A DNA stretch of 64,000 nt from Streptomyces sp. GS7 (GCF_009834125.1 NZ_CP047146.1:4457501-4521500); one strand, 5' to 3'. Positions 45,921-54,618 are shown, counted from the stretch's first letter. Program-made: numbers and translations. The notes: generated by a model not told the origin, from the letters alone.

Positions 45921-45961
45921 AAACAACTTTCTGTTGTTTCATTGTGTATGTGCGGTAGAGT
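45921..45961 (+). promoter_or_regulatory. Promoter with overlapping inverted-repeat operator for the Tap-like operon
   Basis: AAACAAC (45921-45927), spacer TTTCT and GTTGTTT (45933-45939) form a perfect 7-bp inverted repeat. It contains TTGTTT (45934-45939), a -35-like hexamer, 16 bp before TAGAGT (45956-45961), a good -10. The start ATG is at 45968, so the transcript should be leaderless or nearly so. The operator covering the -35 implies repression, perhaps by one of the operon's HTH proteins. Confidence 0.6.
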
Positions 45962-45967
45962 GGTTGC

Positions 45968-46351
45968 ATGACGCGAGACCCTCTGGATGTGGCGCGTCGG
46001 CGGCTGTCCGCGCTGGTGGTCGATTCCCCTGCCGAATGTGCTCCCGCTCGTCGCCTGGAACAGGACGCGGCCCTGTTGGGTCGGCTACTGACGGCTGCCG
46101 CCGGCCGGCGGGAAGATGACGGTCGTCAGGGGGACATGGCGGATGAGGTGGCCGCGGCGCTGAGTCTGTTCGATCAGCTGCGTGTGGCGCTGGATCAGTT
46201 GGAGACGCAGGTGGTGGTGGAGGCGCGGCGTTGCGGGATGGACTGGAAGCGGATTTCCCGGCATCAGGGTTTCAACTCCTCCCAGGCTGCCTCGCAGCGC
46301 TACCAGCGGCTGACCACCCGCCTCGAAGAGATCCGTCAGGGCATCCGGTAG
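45968..46351 (+). CDS. Small HTH protein, first gene of the Tap-like operon
   Basis: The 127-residue, mostly helical protein ends with ARRCGMDWKRISRHQGFNSS and QAASQRYQRLTTRLEEIRQG, a sigma-region-4-like HTH. It has a probable leaderless start at 45968 and lies 14 bp before the Tap-like gene. A regulatory role in the operon, likely binding the inverted repeat upstream, is inference. Confidence 0.7.
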   Translation: MTRDPLDVARRRLSALVVDSPAECAPARRLEQDAALLGRLLTAAAGRREDDGRQGDMADEVAAALSLFDQLRVALDQLETQVVVEARRCGMDWKRISRHQGFNSSQAASQRYQRLTTRLEEIRQGIR

Positions 46352-46365
46352 GAGACAAGCAGCAG

Positions 46366-48078
46366 ATGACCGATCAGCCGCAGGGATTGTTCGACGCCAT
46401 CGATTCGCTCCTTCAGGCCGTCGACGACGACACGGTGCTGCCCGCCCCCTTTGAACGGGTCCGTCTGCGTGAGGCCGCGGGACTGACCGAGGCTGCCGTC
46501 GCCCAGGCCCTGGGGGTACGGGTCCAGAGCATCCGGGCGTGGGAGGCAGGCCGCGCCGAGCCCAGGGGGCAGCGCCTGGAGGCCTACCGCAAACTGCTCG
46601 ACGGTCTCGCCCACCGCTTCCCGGCACCCGTCCCGCCGTCGGCTTCGACGATGCGTGCCCGGCAGGAAGGTGCCGCTGCACCGGCGCCGCAATCCCCGCA
46701 GCCGCATGCCGGCCCTGAAACGTCCCGGCACGCCCCCGAGTCCGCTGCCCCGCAGCCGCAGCCGCAGCCGCAGCCGCAGCCGCAGCCGCAGCCGCAGCCG
46801 CAGCGGTTGCCGTCTGCCGCTGAGTTGCCGCCGACGGCGTACCGTCCCGATGGTCTGGTGGTGCAGGGTGAGCCGGAGGCGTGCATCCGCTGCGGCGTGG
46901 TGACCCCTTTCAAGGCCACCGACGGGCGCTCCTTGCACCCCGGTGCGATGTGCCAACCCCCCACTGCTACGCCTCCGGCTACCGTCGCACCCCAGCACGC
47001 CGGCTCCCCGGCCGCGGTCGCACCGCAACGGCTTTCGCCGGCACCGGCACCGGCACGAGTACCGTCGCGTCCGCAGCGTCGGGCCCGGTCCTCCGCCCGC
47101 GCCGAGTCCGAGACCAACGGTCTGATCGTCCAAGCGGTCCATGAGGAGTTGGAGCGCGCGGAGGGCGATGCGGATGCCGCGTTGCAGGCGTTGGTCAAGC
47201 GGGCGATCCCGGACGTGATGGGCCTGTTCGAGGAGACGCGTGCGACCGCCCGCTACCAGTACACGGCCTATCCGTCCCTGCCGGAGATCCTGCACAAGCC
47301 CTCGAAGCGGGAGCCGGACCAGATCTGGGAGGCCCGGCCCAACTTCCACCACCCCCGCTACTCCCTCAAAGCCCCCGGCGACGTTCGCGTCACAGCTCTG
47401 GACGCGAACGCGGCCTACCTCTCTGCCCTGAAGTGCTGGCTGCCGATCGGGAAGTTGGAGCACCACGCGGACAGCGACGGCGTGGATCCGAAGCGCTCCG
47501 GCGTCCACCTGGTCACACCGGCCGAATGGCACCACCCGCATCTGCCCGACCCCCTCGGCGACCGCGAAGAACCCGGCGCCCTGTGGATCACGGACGCCAC
47601 GTTGCGGCTCCTGCTGCGCCTGTCCGGCCCGAAGTACGGGCTGATCGATCCCCCGACCGTTCACGAGTCGTGGACGTCGGGTGCGACGGAGAACTTCCTC
47701 GACGCCCTGCGCAAGGTCCTGGCCGCAGCCCGCGAGACCGCCCTCGCCCAGGGCGACACCATCACCGAGGGCTATGTGAAGGCGATGTACTCGAAGTTCA
47801 TCTCGACGATGGGGGAGTCGATCCACAACCGCGGGATCCAGCGGCCCGACTGGATGCACATCATCCACAGCCAGGCCTACGCCAACCTCTGGGGTAAGGC
47901 ATACAAGGCCCACCAGGCCGGCCTGGAGGTCATCGCCATGATGGGCACCGACGAACTGCACATCACGGGCGATTGGCGGCAGGTCTTCGCCGAGGGCCGC
48001 GGCCTGGCCCAGATGAAGATCAAGCGCAGCGACGCCAAGGCGTCCGGTGAGTACATCGTCGGCCAGGTGGCCGGCTGA
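46366..48078 (+). CDS. Tap-like protein: N-terminal XRE HTH, QP-rich linker, Cys motif and PolB-like C-terminal domain
   Basis: The 570-residue protein has AGGAG before ATG 46366. Residues 31-82 form an XRE HTH (RLREAAGLTEAAVAQALGVR) as in the Streptomyces telomere-binding protein Tap. Residues 129-146 are nine Pro-Gln pairs. C173, C176 and C196 could bind a metal. The C-terminal domain (about 290-570) has motifs reminiscent of family B polymerases: DANAAYLSAL (motif A-like, D346), EGYVKAMYSKFIST (B-like, about 468-481) and MMGTDELHIT (C-like, D529). Classical Tap, as I remember it, is longer but has the same order. It overlaps the next gene by one base (TGATG). Confidence 0.75.
   Translation: MTDQPQGLFDAIDSLLQAVDDDTVLPAPFERVRLREAAGLTEAAVAQALGVRVQSIRAWEAGRAEPRGQRLEAYRKLLDGLAHRFPAPVPPSASTMRARQEGAAAPAPQSPQPHAGPETSRHAPESAAPQPQPQPQPQPQPQPQPQRLPSAAELPPTAYRPDGLVVQGEPEACIRCGVVTPFKATDGRSLHPGAMCQPPTATPPATVAPQHAGSPAAVAPQRLSPAPAPARVPSRPQRRARSSARAESETNGLIVQAVHEELERAEGDADAALQALVKRAIPDVMGLFEETRATARYQYTAYPSLPEILHKPSKREPDQIWEARPNFHHPRYSLKAPGDVRVTALDANAAYLSALKCWLPIGKLEHHADSDGVDPKRSGVHLVTPAEWHHPHLPDPLGDREEPGALWITDATLRLLLRLSGPKYGLIDPPTVHESWTSGATENFLDALRKVLAAARETALAQGDTITEGYVKAMYSKFISTMGESIHNRGIQRPDWMHIIHSQAYANLWGKAYKAHQAGLEVIAMMGTDELHITGDWRQVFAEGRGLAQMKIKRSDAKASGEYIVGQVAG
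46750..46803 (+). repeat. Nine tandem CCGCAG hexamers
   Basis: Nine perfect copies of CCGCAG encode (Pro-Gln)9 in the linker of the Tap-like protein (residues 129-146). The repeat is free to change length without a frameshift. Confidence 0.95.
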
Positions 48079-48665
48079 TGGCCCTGGATTCCCGCTGGCG
48101 CCGGATCGGCCATTACGGTGCCAGGGCGCTGCCCGGCTGGGTCTGCGTGGCCGAAGGCATCGACAAGATGGTCACCGGCATCGAATCGCCCGTGACATCC
48201 GAGCGCGGCCTGACGGCCCGCCTGCGCTACCTCACCGCATCCGGCGCGGGCTACGAGGCCATGGACCGCGCCGGCATCCACGTCCGCCCCCGCACCCTCA
48301 TCGCCTGGCTCGCCGAGGAACGCACCCCCAGCAAAGCCAACTTGGTCCGCCTCGACAACGCCTACTGGGACCTGCGGCGCCGGAACGTGGTCGCCGACCT
48401 CAAACGCCGGCTGGCCAACCGGGGCCGCGGCACGCGCATCGAGATCGACCCCGCCGACCAGTCCCAGGTAGACCCCCGCCACCGCCGTGACGTGGAGACC
48501 CGCTCCGTCAACGTCCGTGGCACCATCTGGGACCGGGCCGTCGACGCGTGGATCTCGCACGACGCGCGAGAACTCGAAGCGATCTGGGACGAGATCATCC
48601 AAGGCGGCCTTGGCACTGACTGGGACGCCTATACCTATGTCTCTTCCGTCGGCTGGGCGGCCTAA
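48078..48665 (+). CDS. HTH protein in the tpg position downstream of the Tap-like gene
   Basis: The 195-residue protein has its ATG overlapping the stop of the Tap-like gene. Its central region TARLRYLTASGAGYEAMDRA and RTLIAWLAEERTPSKANLVR is HTH-like (about residues 50-90); a basic stretch (WDLRRRNVVADLKRRLANRG) and an acidic C-terminal helix (HDARELEAIWDEIIQGGLG) follow. Length, HTH and position parallel terminal protein genes (tpg), but I cannot match its sequence to classical Tpg. It could be a divergent terminal protein or an unrelated partner. Confidence 0.65.
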   Translation: MALDSRWRRIGHYGARALPGWVCVAEGIDKMVTGIESPVTSERGLTARLRYLTASGAGYEAMDRAGIHVRPRTLIAWLAEERTPSKANLVRLDNAYWDLRRRNVVADLKRRLANRGRGTRIEIDPADQSQVDPRHRRDVETRSVNVRGTIWDRAVDAWISHDARELEAIWDEIIQGGLGTDWDAYTYVSSVGWAA

Positions 48666-48708
48666 CCACATGTAGGGTCTCAGATTTCGTGTCCTAATCT
48701 CAGCTCGG

Positions 48709-50105
48709 GGACGTGTCAGTGACTTTGTGTAAGTCCTTGGGGTTCACCTGGTATTGAGCCTGTCCTCGAAGAAGAGTGAGAGCTGGTTCCATGCCTGCTT
48801 CCAGTGTGCCGCGACGTGGTTGATGTCGCGTCCTTTGGGGGCGATCAGCTCGCGGACCGCGAGGTAGAGCACCTTCAACGCGGCTTGTTCGGAGGGGAAG
48901 TGTCCTCGGTTGCGGGTTGCTTTCCGCAGCCGTGCGTTGATCGACTCGATGAGGTTCGTTGAATACAAGACCTTCCTTATCTCCGGTGGGAAGGCCAGGT
49001 ACGGGGTGAACTCGCTCCACGCGGACTGCCAGGTCTTCACGATCGCCGGGTAACGCTGGCCCCATTCCGAGGCGGTGAAGTCGGCAAGGGCCTGCTCGGC
49101 GGCCTGCTCGGTCGGCGCCGTGTAGATGGCCTTCGACTCCGGGATCAGCTTGGCGTGGTGCTGCTTGGCCGCGGGCCGCAGGGAGGCGCGGATCAAGTGG
49201 ATCACGCGGGTCTGGACCGTGGCCTTGGGCCAGGTCGCGGTGACCGCGTCTGGTAGGCCCTTGAGGCCGTCGCAGGCGACGATGCACACGTCCTCCACTC
49301 CGCGATTGCGAAGTTCGGTCAGGACCGTCATCCAGGTCGTTGCGCCTTCACCCTCGTCGCCGGCTCACAAGCTGAGCACGTCTTCGCAGCCGTCCAGGTC
49401 GACGCCGACAGCGAGGTAGACCGGCTTGGAGACACCGAGCCGGACCGGATCTTCACCCACAGCGCGTCGATGTAGATGATCGGCCAGATCGCATCCAGCG
49501 GGCGGTTCTGCCAGGCTGCGAGCTCGTCGGCGACCGCATCGGTGACCTTGCTGATCAGGTCTGGTGAGACCTCGACGCCGTACATGCCGGCCAGGTGGGA
49601 GCGGATGTCGCGCACGCTCATGCCGCGGGCGTACAGCGAGAGGATCTGCTCGTTGAAGCCCGCCAGGCGACGTGCGTGTTTGGGTACCAGCCTCGGCTCG
49701 AACGAGCCGTTGCGGTCCCGGGGTACGGCGACCGTGACCGCGCCTGCGTCGGTGAGCACGGTCTTTGCCGAGGTCCCGTTGCGGCTGTTGCTCGACCCAC
49801 GGCCGGCCGGGTCGTGCTTCTCGTAGCCGAGGTGCTCGGTCATCTCGACGTCCAGGGCCCGCTCCAGCACGGCTCGGGTGACCTCGGTCAGCAACCCGCC
49901 TTCGCCCAGCAGGGATGCTCCTGAGGCGTCGGCGCGGTCCATAAGCCGCTCGACGACCTCGTCCACCAGCTTGTCCTCGACCGGCTCGACAGCCGGGGTC
50001 TTCTCGTTGTCCGTCACGCTCTGTCCGTCCCGGCTGGCCAGGGCCCGAGGCTGAGCCTCGGCCAGCCTGTCACATCACGGACTTACACGATCTTTCAGAC
50101 ACATT
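48709..50105 (-). mobile_element. IS256-family element
   Basis: The left end GACGTGTCAGTGACTTTGTG and the right end, inward on the minus strand GAATGTGTCTGAAAGATCGTG, are imperfect inverted repeats, both followed by TAAGTCC. Inside is one broken transposase gene. The right end supplies the stop codon of the neighbouring alcohol dehydrogenase gene. Confidence 0.8.
48744..50017 (-). pseudogene. IS256-family transposase with a frameshift and a nonsense codon
   Basis: The first half (50017 to about 49434) contains EHLGYEKHDPAGRGSSNSRN and LYARGMSVRDIRSHLAGMYG and reaches IIYIDALWVKIRSGSV, the first DDE Asp. A one-base deletion near 49433 shifts it to VSKPVYLAVGVDLDG, then TGA at 49365-49367 interrupts VLSL-W-AGDEGEG. 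The second half (49331 to 48744) carries the second Asp (VACDGLKGLPDAVTATW) and the Glu region (STNLIESINARLRKATRNRG). It is inactive. Confidence 0.85.
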
Positions 50106-51203
50106 CGGTTCCAGAGGCCCTTGGGCAGGGGTAAGGGTGGTGCGGTCGAACGGGCCGCCATGTGAGGCGGCGTACGCAACGGCGTCGTTGACGGCATCGA
50201 GGCCGAACGACCTGACCCGTTCGGGGGCGAGGTCCAGCGCGCCCGAGGCGAGGAGCCGGATGATGCCGACGTTCGTTGTGCGCGGGTACATCCACTGGCC
50301 GCGCACGGTGATCGAGTTGCGCATGATCCACGGGTACGGGAGCGCGAGGTCGTCGCCGCCGAGCATGCCGACGCCGCCCATGAGGACAACGCGACCGTAC
50401 TCGCGCACGGTCATGGCCGCCGCGCGCGCCGCCGAGCTGGGTGCGCTCGGCGGGAGCAGGTCGATCACCATGTCGATCGGGCCGTCGCCCGCCGCGGACA
50501 TCGCCGCGCTGTCGCCGGCCACGTCCCCGGTCAGCGGCACCGGGCGCACGCGCGGACCGAACCGGTCGGCGAGAAGGTCGAGCGCGACCCGGTTGCGGCC
50601 CGGGGCGACCATGCGGCCCGCCCCCATCGCGAGCGCGACCGCGACCGCACTGCTGCCGAGGTTGCCGGTGGCCCCACTGACGAGCAGCGTCTCACCGGCT
50701 GCGAGCCCGCCGGCCAGCAGCCCGCCGTAAGGGATGACGTGCACGCCGAGCGAGGCCCAGCGGGCCGGGTCCTCCACCGCGGCGGCGGGCAGCTGGAAGA
50801 CGTTCTCCGTCGGGACCCGCATGAGTTCGGCGAACGATCCGTCGTGCAGGTACCGGGCGAGCCGCGCTCCGCCCTCGCCGCGGGAGCTCCAGCCCTGGAG
50901 CGTGATGTCGGGCGTCAGGGCGTCGTCCCGCGAGCGCACCGTGGAGTCGCACCACACCAGGTCGCCGACGCGCAGCCGGGTGGCGTCCGGGCCGACCTGG
51001 ACGATCCGTCCCACGCCGCCGACACCGGGCACGACGGGAGGGACCAGGGGGTAGTTCCGCGCGCCGCTGAAGACCTCGGCCGCGTACGGGGGCACGAAGG
51101 CGGCGAGCACCTCGACCACCACCTCGCCGCCGCCGGATCCGGGGTCGGGCACCTCCCGCACCGTCAGCGGGGCGCCGAACCGCGTCAGTACCGCTGCTCG
51201 CAC
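50070..51203 (-). CDS. Zinc-type (MDR) alcohol dehydrogenase / quinone reductase-like protein
   Basis: The 377-residue protein is a medium-chain dehydrogenase: GroES-like domain (PPVVPGVGGVGRIVQVG) and Rossmann domain with LLVSGATGNLGSSAVAVALA. The catalytic-zinc Cys/His pattern is not conserved, so it is probably a zinc-free reductase. The start is GTG 51203 with GGAGG seven bases upstream. The last residues (NVSERSCKSVM) are read from the IS256 right end, so the native C-terminus was replaced. Confidence 0.8.
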   Translation of the reverse strand: MRAAVLTRFGAPLTVREVPDPGSGGGEVVVEVLAAFVPPYAAEVFSGARNYPLVPPVVPGVGGVGRIVQVGPDATRLRVGDLVWCDSTVRSRDDALTPDITLQGWSSRGEGGARLARYLHDGSFAELMRVPTENVFQLPAAAVEDPARWASLGVHVIPYGGLLAGGLAAGETLLVSGATGNLGSSAVAVALAMGAGRMVAPGRNRVALDLLADRFGPRVRPVPLTGDVAGDSAAMSAAGDGPIDMVIDLLPPSAPSSAARAAAMTVREYGRVVLMGGVGMLGGDDLALPYPWIMRNSITVRGQWMYPRTTNVGIIRLLASGALDLAPERVRSFGLDAVNDAVAYAASHGGPFDRTTLTPAQGPLEPNVSERSCKSVM

Positions 51204-51280
51204 GTGATGACCTCCATGTTCGTCCGTGTCCGTCGCGATCGACACTAGGAGTTCGGCGACCATGCGGGAAGCGACGTTCT

Positions 51281-51297
51281 CGCATCTGTGGTATGCG
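51281..51297. promoter_or_regulatory. Dyad near the LysR-type gene
   Basis: CGCAT (51281-51285), spacer CTGTGGT and ATGCG (51293-51297) form a palindrome nine bases before the LysR-type gene, in the region divergent to the dehydrogenase. It fits a LysR operator (T-N-A dyad) but is short. Confidence 0.4.
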
Positions 51298-51305
51298 TTT
51301 GCCGC

Positions 51306-52199
51306 ATGGATATCTCCAGTGCGGGCCTACGGGTCCTGCGGCAGATCGCGGAGTCCGGCAGCTTCACCGCCGCAGCCGCCCGGCTCGGCTACACGCAGTC
51401 GGCGGTCTCGCGCCAGGCCGCCTCCCTCGAACGGAGCGCGGGCACTGCCCTGTTCGAACGCCGTCCCGACGGGGTGCGGCTCACCCCGGCGGGTCTGACC
51501 CTGCTGCGCCACGCTCGCACGATCCTGGACTGCCTCACGGCGGCCGAGCGGGACCTCACCGGCGCCGTTGTGCGGACCGAACTGGTGCGGCTCGGACTGT
51601 TCCTGAGCGCGGGCGCGGCCATCCTGCCTCCCGCACTCGCCCGCCTCGCGGCGACCGACCCACAGATCACGGTCACCACGACCGAGGGCACCACGCCCAC
51701 CCTGATCCGGGCGCTGCGCGCGGGCTCGATCGACCTCGCCGTGCTGACGTCCCGCCCGCCCCACCGGCCCTTGGACGGCGAGTCACCGCGCCTGCACGTC
51801 GAGACCGTCACGGACACCGAGCTCGTCGTGGCGGCGCCTTCGACCGGAGAGTTCGCCGGCCGCACCACCGTGCACGTCGACGAACTGGTCGACGCCGCGT
51901 GGATCGCCACCCCGGCGTCGAACTCCGAGCCACTGCTCGGCGTCTGGCCCGGCCTGCCCGGACGGCCGCGCATCGTCCACTGCGCGCGCGACTGGCTGAC
52001 GAAGCTTCAACTGGTCGCCGGCGGCTTCGGGATGACGACGGTGCCCTCCCGGCTCTCGCCGGTGCTGCCGCCCGGGGTGAGCCTGCTGCACGTCGAAGGC
52101 GCGCCTCCCGAGATCCGCCGGGTTCTCGTGGCGCGCCTGCCCGGCCGCCCCACCCCGGCGATCACGGCCGTCACCCGAGCGATCACCTCAACTGCCTGA
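51306..52199 (+). CDS. LysR-family transcriptional regulator
   Basis: The 297-residue protein has an N-terminal HTH (LRQIAESGSFTAAAARLGYT, QSAVSRQAASLERSAG) and the LysR substrate-binding domain. It is divergent from the alcohol dehydrogenase gene, its likely target. The open frame begins at 51288; ATG 51306 is the better start. Confidence 0.92.
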   Translation: MDISSAGLRVLRQIAESGSFTAAAARLGYTQSAVSRQAASLERSAGTALFERRPDGVRLTPAGLTLLRHARTILDCLTAAERDLTGAVVRTELVRLGLFLSAGAAILPPALARLAATDPQITVTTTEGTTPTLIRALRAGSIDLAVLTSRPPHRPLDGESPRLHVETVTDTELVVAAPSTGEFAGRTTVHVDELVDAAWIATPASNSEPLLGVWPGLPGRPRIVHCARDWLTKLQLVAGGFGMTTVPSRLSPVLPPGVSLLHVEGAPPEIRRVLVARLPGRPTPAITAVTRAITSTA

Positions 52200-52309
52200 T
52201 ACGTGCTGCCGGGAACGTCGGATTCGCTGCCGTAGCCCACCAAGAGCGCACACCATCACGCGGACCTCAGCACTCGCCGGGGCCCCTTCCACCAGGAGCA
52301 CCCGGCTGC

Positions 52310-52950
52310 TGCCCGAGCAAGTACCGCGGTGACGTCGAAACTCGTGAACATCACCAGACTGTGGATCTGGGCCCCGCCCAAACCCCTGAACAACTGACTT
52401 CACAACTCGTGAAGAAAGCCAGCCGACTGCTGACCGACACGGAGATACCGATGCGGCTCCGAGTCGCCGGAGTCCTCCTGCTCCTCTGCGCACAGCCCGT
52501 GAGCCGCATCGTCCGACTCACCCTCGACGACGTCATCCGCGACGGCGACACCGTGCCGCTACGGCTCGGCGAGCCACTCTCGCCCGTCCCCGCACCGGTC
52601 GCTGCCCTGCTGCTGGAGCACATCGCCAACCGCGACAACATGAACACCGCCACCAACCCGGCATCCCGCTGGCTCTTCCCCGGCCGCCGGGCGGACCAGC
52701 CGTCCCGCCCCGACCACCTGTCCGCCCTCCTGAACGAGGTCGGGATCCCGGCCGCAGCCGCCCGCGGCTCCTCCACCGCCAGCAGCTACTCGAACTGCCA
52801 GCCCCCGTCGTCGCGGACGCTCTCGGCTACCACGACAAGACCACCACCAGGCTCCGCAACGAGACCGGCGGAACATGGAGCCGATACGGCCCAGGGGATC
52901 ACGGAAGGTCATCAGCGGGCTGGGCTCCTCGGGGAACCGGCAACAGTTGA
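52310..52950 (+). pseudogene. Site-specific integrase-like (tyrosine recombinase) remnant, frameshifted
   Basis: The frame encodes VAGVLLLLCAQPVSRIVRLT (first catalytic Arg region), a beta region with ALLLEHIANRDN and NPASRWLFPGRRADQPSR. Near 52770 a frameshift leads to LLHRQQLLELPAPVVADALG, the box II-like HDKTTTRL and WSRYGPGDH, ending at TGA 52948. No start codon is obvious and the N-terminal core-binding domain is missing. Confidence 0.65.
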
Positions 52951-52968
52951 ATACGCGAGCCCACCGGT
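52905..52968 (+). repeat. 64-bp direct repeat, left copy
   Basis: AAGGTCATCAGCGGGCTGGG with continuing similarity to CACCGGT matches the sequence at 55030-55093 in about 58 of 64 positions. The two copies flank the TetR/SDR cassette and adjoin tyrosine-recombinase remnants. Confidence 0.75.
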
Positions 52969-53071
52969 CAAGCCGTACGTGAGCAGGCTGCGGCGGAGCC
53001 GCGTCCGTCGGCGGGTCTGGCGAGCGAGGGGTCGATGCGCAACCAGTCGATGAGCGGGTGGATCTGTCGGA

Positions 53072-53650
53072 TCAGCCCAGCGATGCGCTCACTGCACGCA
53101 GCTCGTCCAGGGCCGCCAGGACGTATCCGGCGAGTTCGTCCTTGCCGTCACGGTCGCCCTCGGACCATTGGGCGAACCCGCGCTTGAAGGCGAGGACGCC
53201 CAGCTCGCTCGCGAGGGCCGCGGTGGGGTCGGGCAGGCCGCGGGCGACCAGGGCGGCCGTCATCGCGGCGGCGAGGCTGACGGTCTTGAGGGCGTCACGC
53301 TCTTGCAGCTCGGCGCTGGCGGCGACGGCCGCTTTCAGGCGCGGGGCGAGCTCGCGGTTCATGGGGCCCATCGCGCTCGACGCGCGTTCAAGACCGGCGG
53401 CGACCGCCTGTAGCGGGGTGGCGCGGTCGGGGGCTTCGGCGATCCCCTCGGTGAGCAGCCGGCTCAGCGTCTCCTGTCCGGCCACCAGCAGCTCGCGCTT
53501 GTCGGGGAAGTGTCGGAAGAAGGTGCTCTTGGTGACCCCGGCCCGCTCGGCGATCTGCGCGACCGTCGTGGCGTCGTATCCCTGCTCGGTGAACAGGTCG
53601 ACTGCGGCCACGACGAGGCGTTCGCGTGCGCCTGGTTCCCACCTACTCAT
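53072..53650 (-). CDS. TetR-family transcriptional regulator
   Basis: The 192-residue protein has a standard TetR HTH (VAAVDLFTEQGYDATTVAQI, RAGVTKSTFFRHFPDKREL) and a helical ligand-binding domain. It is divergent from the SDR gene at 53737, and the twin operator between them is its almost certain binding site. Confidence 0.92.
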   Translation of the reverse strand: MSRWEPGARERLVVAAVDLFTEQGYDATTVAQIAERAGVTKSTFFRHFPDKRELLVAGQETLSRLLTEGIAEAPDRATPLQAVAAGLERASSAMGPMNRELAPRLKAAVAASAELQERDALKTVSLAAAMTAALVARGLPDPTAALASELGVLAFKRGFAQWSEGDRDGKDELAGYVLAALDELRAVSASLG

Positions 53651-53663
53651 GGGGTCAGCATAT

Positions 53664-53721
53664 GTGATGGGACTCTTGTCCCGTCACCTGGTAGCGTGTG
53701 ACGGGACAAGAGTCCCATCAC
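53664..53721. promoter_or_regulatory. Twin inverted-repeat operator of the TetR/SDR pair
   Basis: GTGATGGGACTCTTGTCCC followed by GTCAC (53664-53687) recurs as its exact reverse complement (53698-53721), with 10 bp between. Each half contains the near-palindrome GGGAC-N4-GTCCC. The site lies between the divergent TetR (start 53650) and SDR (start 53737) genes. Two dimers could bind cooperatively. Confidence 0.85.
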
Positions 53722-53736
53722 TTGGGGGGGATCTCC

Positions 53737-54618
53737 ATGCGTGTCTTCGTCACCGGTGCCACCGGTCTGATCGGGTCCACCGTCGTCGCCGAACTGCTCG
53801 GCAACGGCCACACCGTCCTCGCACTCGCCCGTTCCGACGCGTCCGCACTCGCCGCCGAGGCTGCCGGCGCCGAGCCGCTCCGCGGAGCCCTCGCCGATCT
53901 GGACGTCCTCCGAGCCGGCGTCACTCAAGCCGACGGGGTCGTCCACCTGGCGTTCGGCAATGACTTCAGCAGCCCCGAGGCCCTCGCGAAGAACATCGCC
54001 GAGGAGAGCACCGCCCTCGCGGCCCTCGGCGAGGAACTCGTCGGCAGCAACCGCCCCTTCGTGACCGTCTCGGGTACGCCCCAGGCCCCGGGCCGCACCT
54101 CCACCGAGGCCGACCCGGTGCCGACCGACGGACCGGTCGGCGGCCGCGGCCGCACGGTCACAGCCGTCCTGGACCTTGCCGCGCGCGGGGTCCGGAGCAC
54201 GGCCGTACGCCTGCCGCGCACGGTCCACAACCAGGGCGCGGGCGGGTTCGCCGGCCTGCTGACCGACATCGCACGCCGGAGCGGGGTGTCCGGCTACCCG
54301 GGCGACGGCACACAGCGCTGGCCGGCCGTCCACGCGCTCGACGCGGCAGTCCTCCTCCGACTCGCCCTGGAACAGGCACAAGCCGGCAGCGTCTGGCACG
54401 CCGTGGCCGACGAGGGAGACCGGGTGCGGGACATCGCCGCGGTCATCGGCCGACGGCTGGGCCTGCCGGTCGAGCCGGTGCCGTCGCAGACGTACGGCCC
54501 TCTCGGCCCGATCTTCGCGACCGACCAGCCCTCGTCCAGCACCCATACCCGGCAGACCCTCGGCTGGGAGCCGCAACACCCCGGCCTCCTGGAGGACCTG
54601 GAGAACATCCAGCCCTGA
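53737..54618 (+). CDS. NAD(P)-dependent epimerase/dehydratase-type SDR
   Basis: The 293-residue protein has MRVFVTGATGLIGSTVVAEL (Rossmann motif) and an epimerase-like body (LDLAARGVRSTAVRLPRTVH). The active-site YxxxK is not obvious, so it is an atypical member. GGGGGG lies seven bases before ATG 53737. It is probably repressed by the divergent TetR regulator. Confidence 0.88.
   Translation: MRVFVTGATGLIGSTVVAELLGNGHTVLALARSDASALAAEAAGAEPLRGALADLDVLRAGVTQADGVVHLAFGNDFSSPEALAKNIAEESTALAALGEELVGSNRPFVTVSGTPQAPGRTSTEADPVPTDGPVGGRGRTVTAVLDLAARGVRSTAVRLPRTVHNQGAGGFAGLLTDIARRSGVSGYPGDGTQRWPAVHALDAAVLLRLALEQAQAGSVWHAVADEGDRVRDIAAVIGRRLGLPVEPVPSQTYGPLGPIFATDQPSSSTHTRQTLGWEPQHPGLLEDLENIQP

Noticed and set aside
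46750..46803. Tandem hexamers considered as a CRISPR or iteron array
   Set aside because: There are no spacers, the unit is only 6 bp, and it lies inside a coding linker.
46336..47961. 541-codon minus-strand ORF with repeated Leu-Arg dipeptides
   Set aside because: It is the antisense shadow of the Tap-like gene; the Leu-Arg run is the complement of the CCGCAG repeat.
51293..53053. 586-codon plus-strand ORF
   Set aside because: Its first half is the +2 shadow of the LysR gene; only the part after about 52310 has coding character, listed as an integrase remnant.
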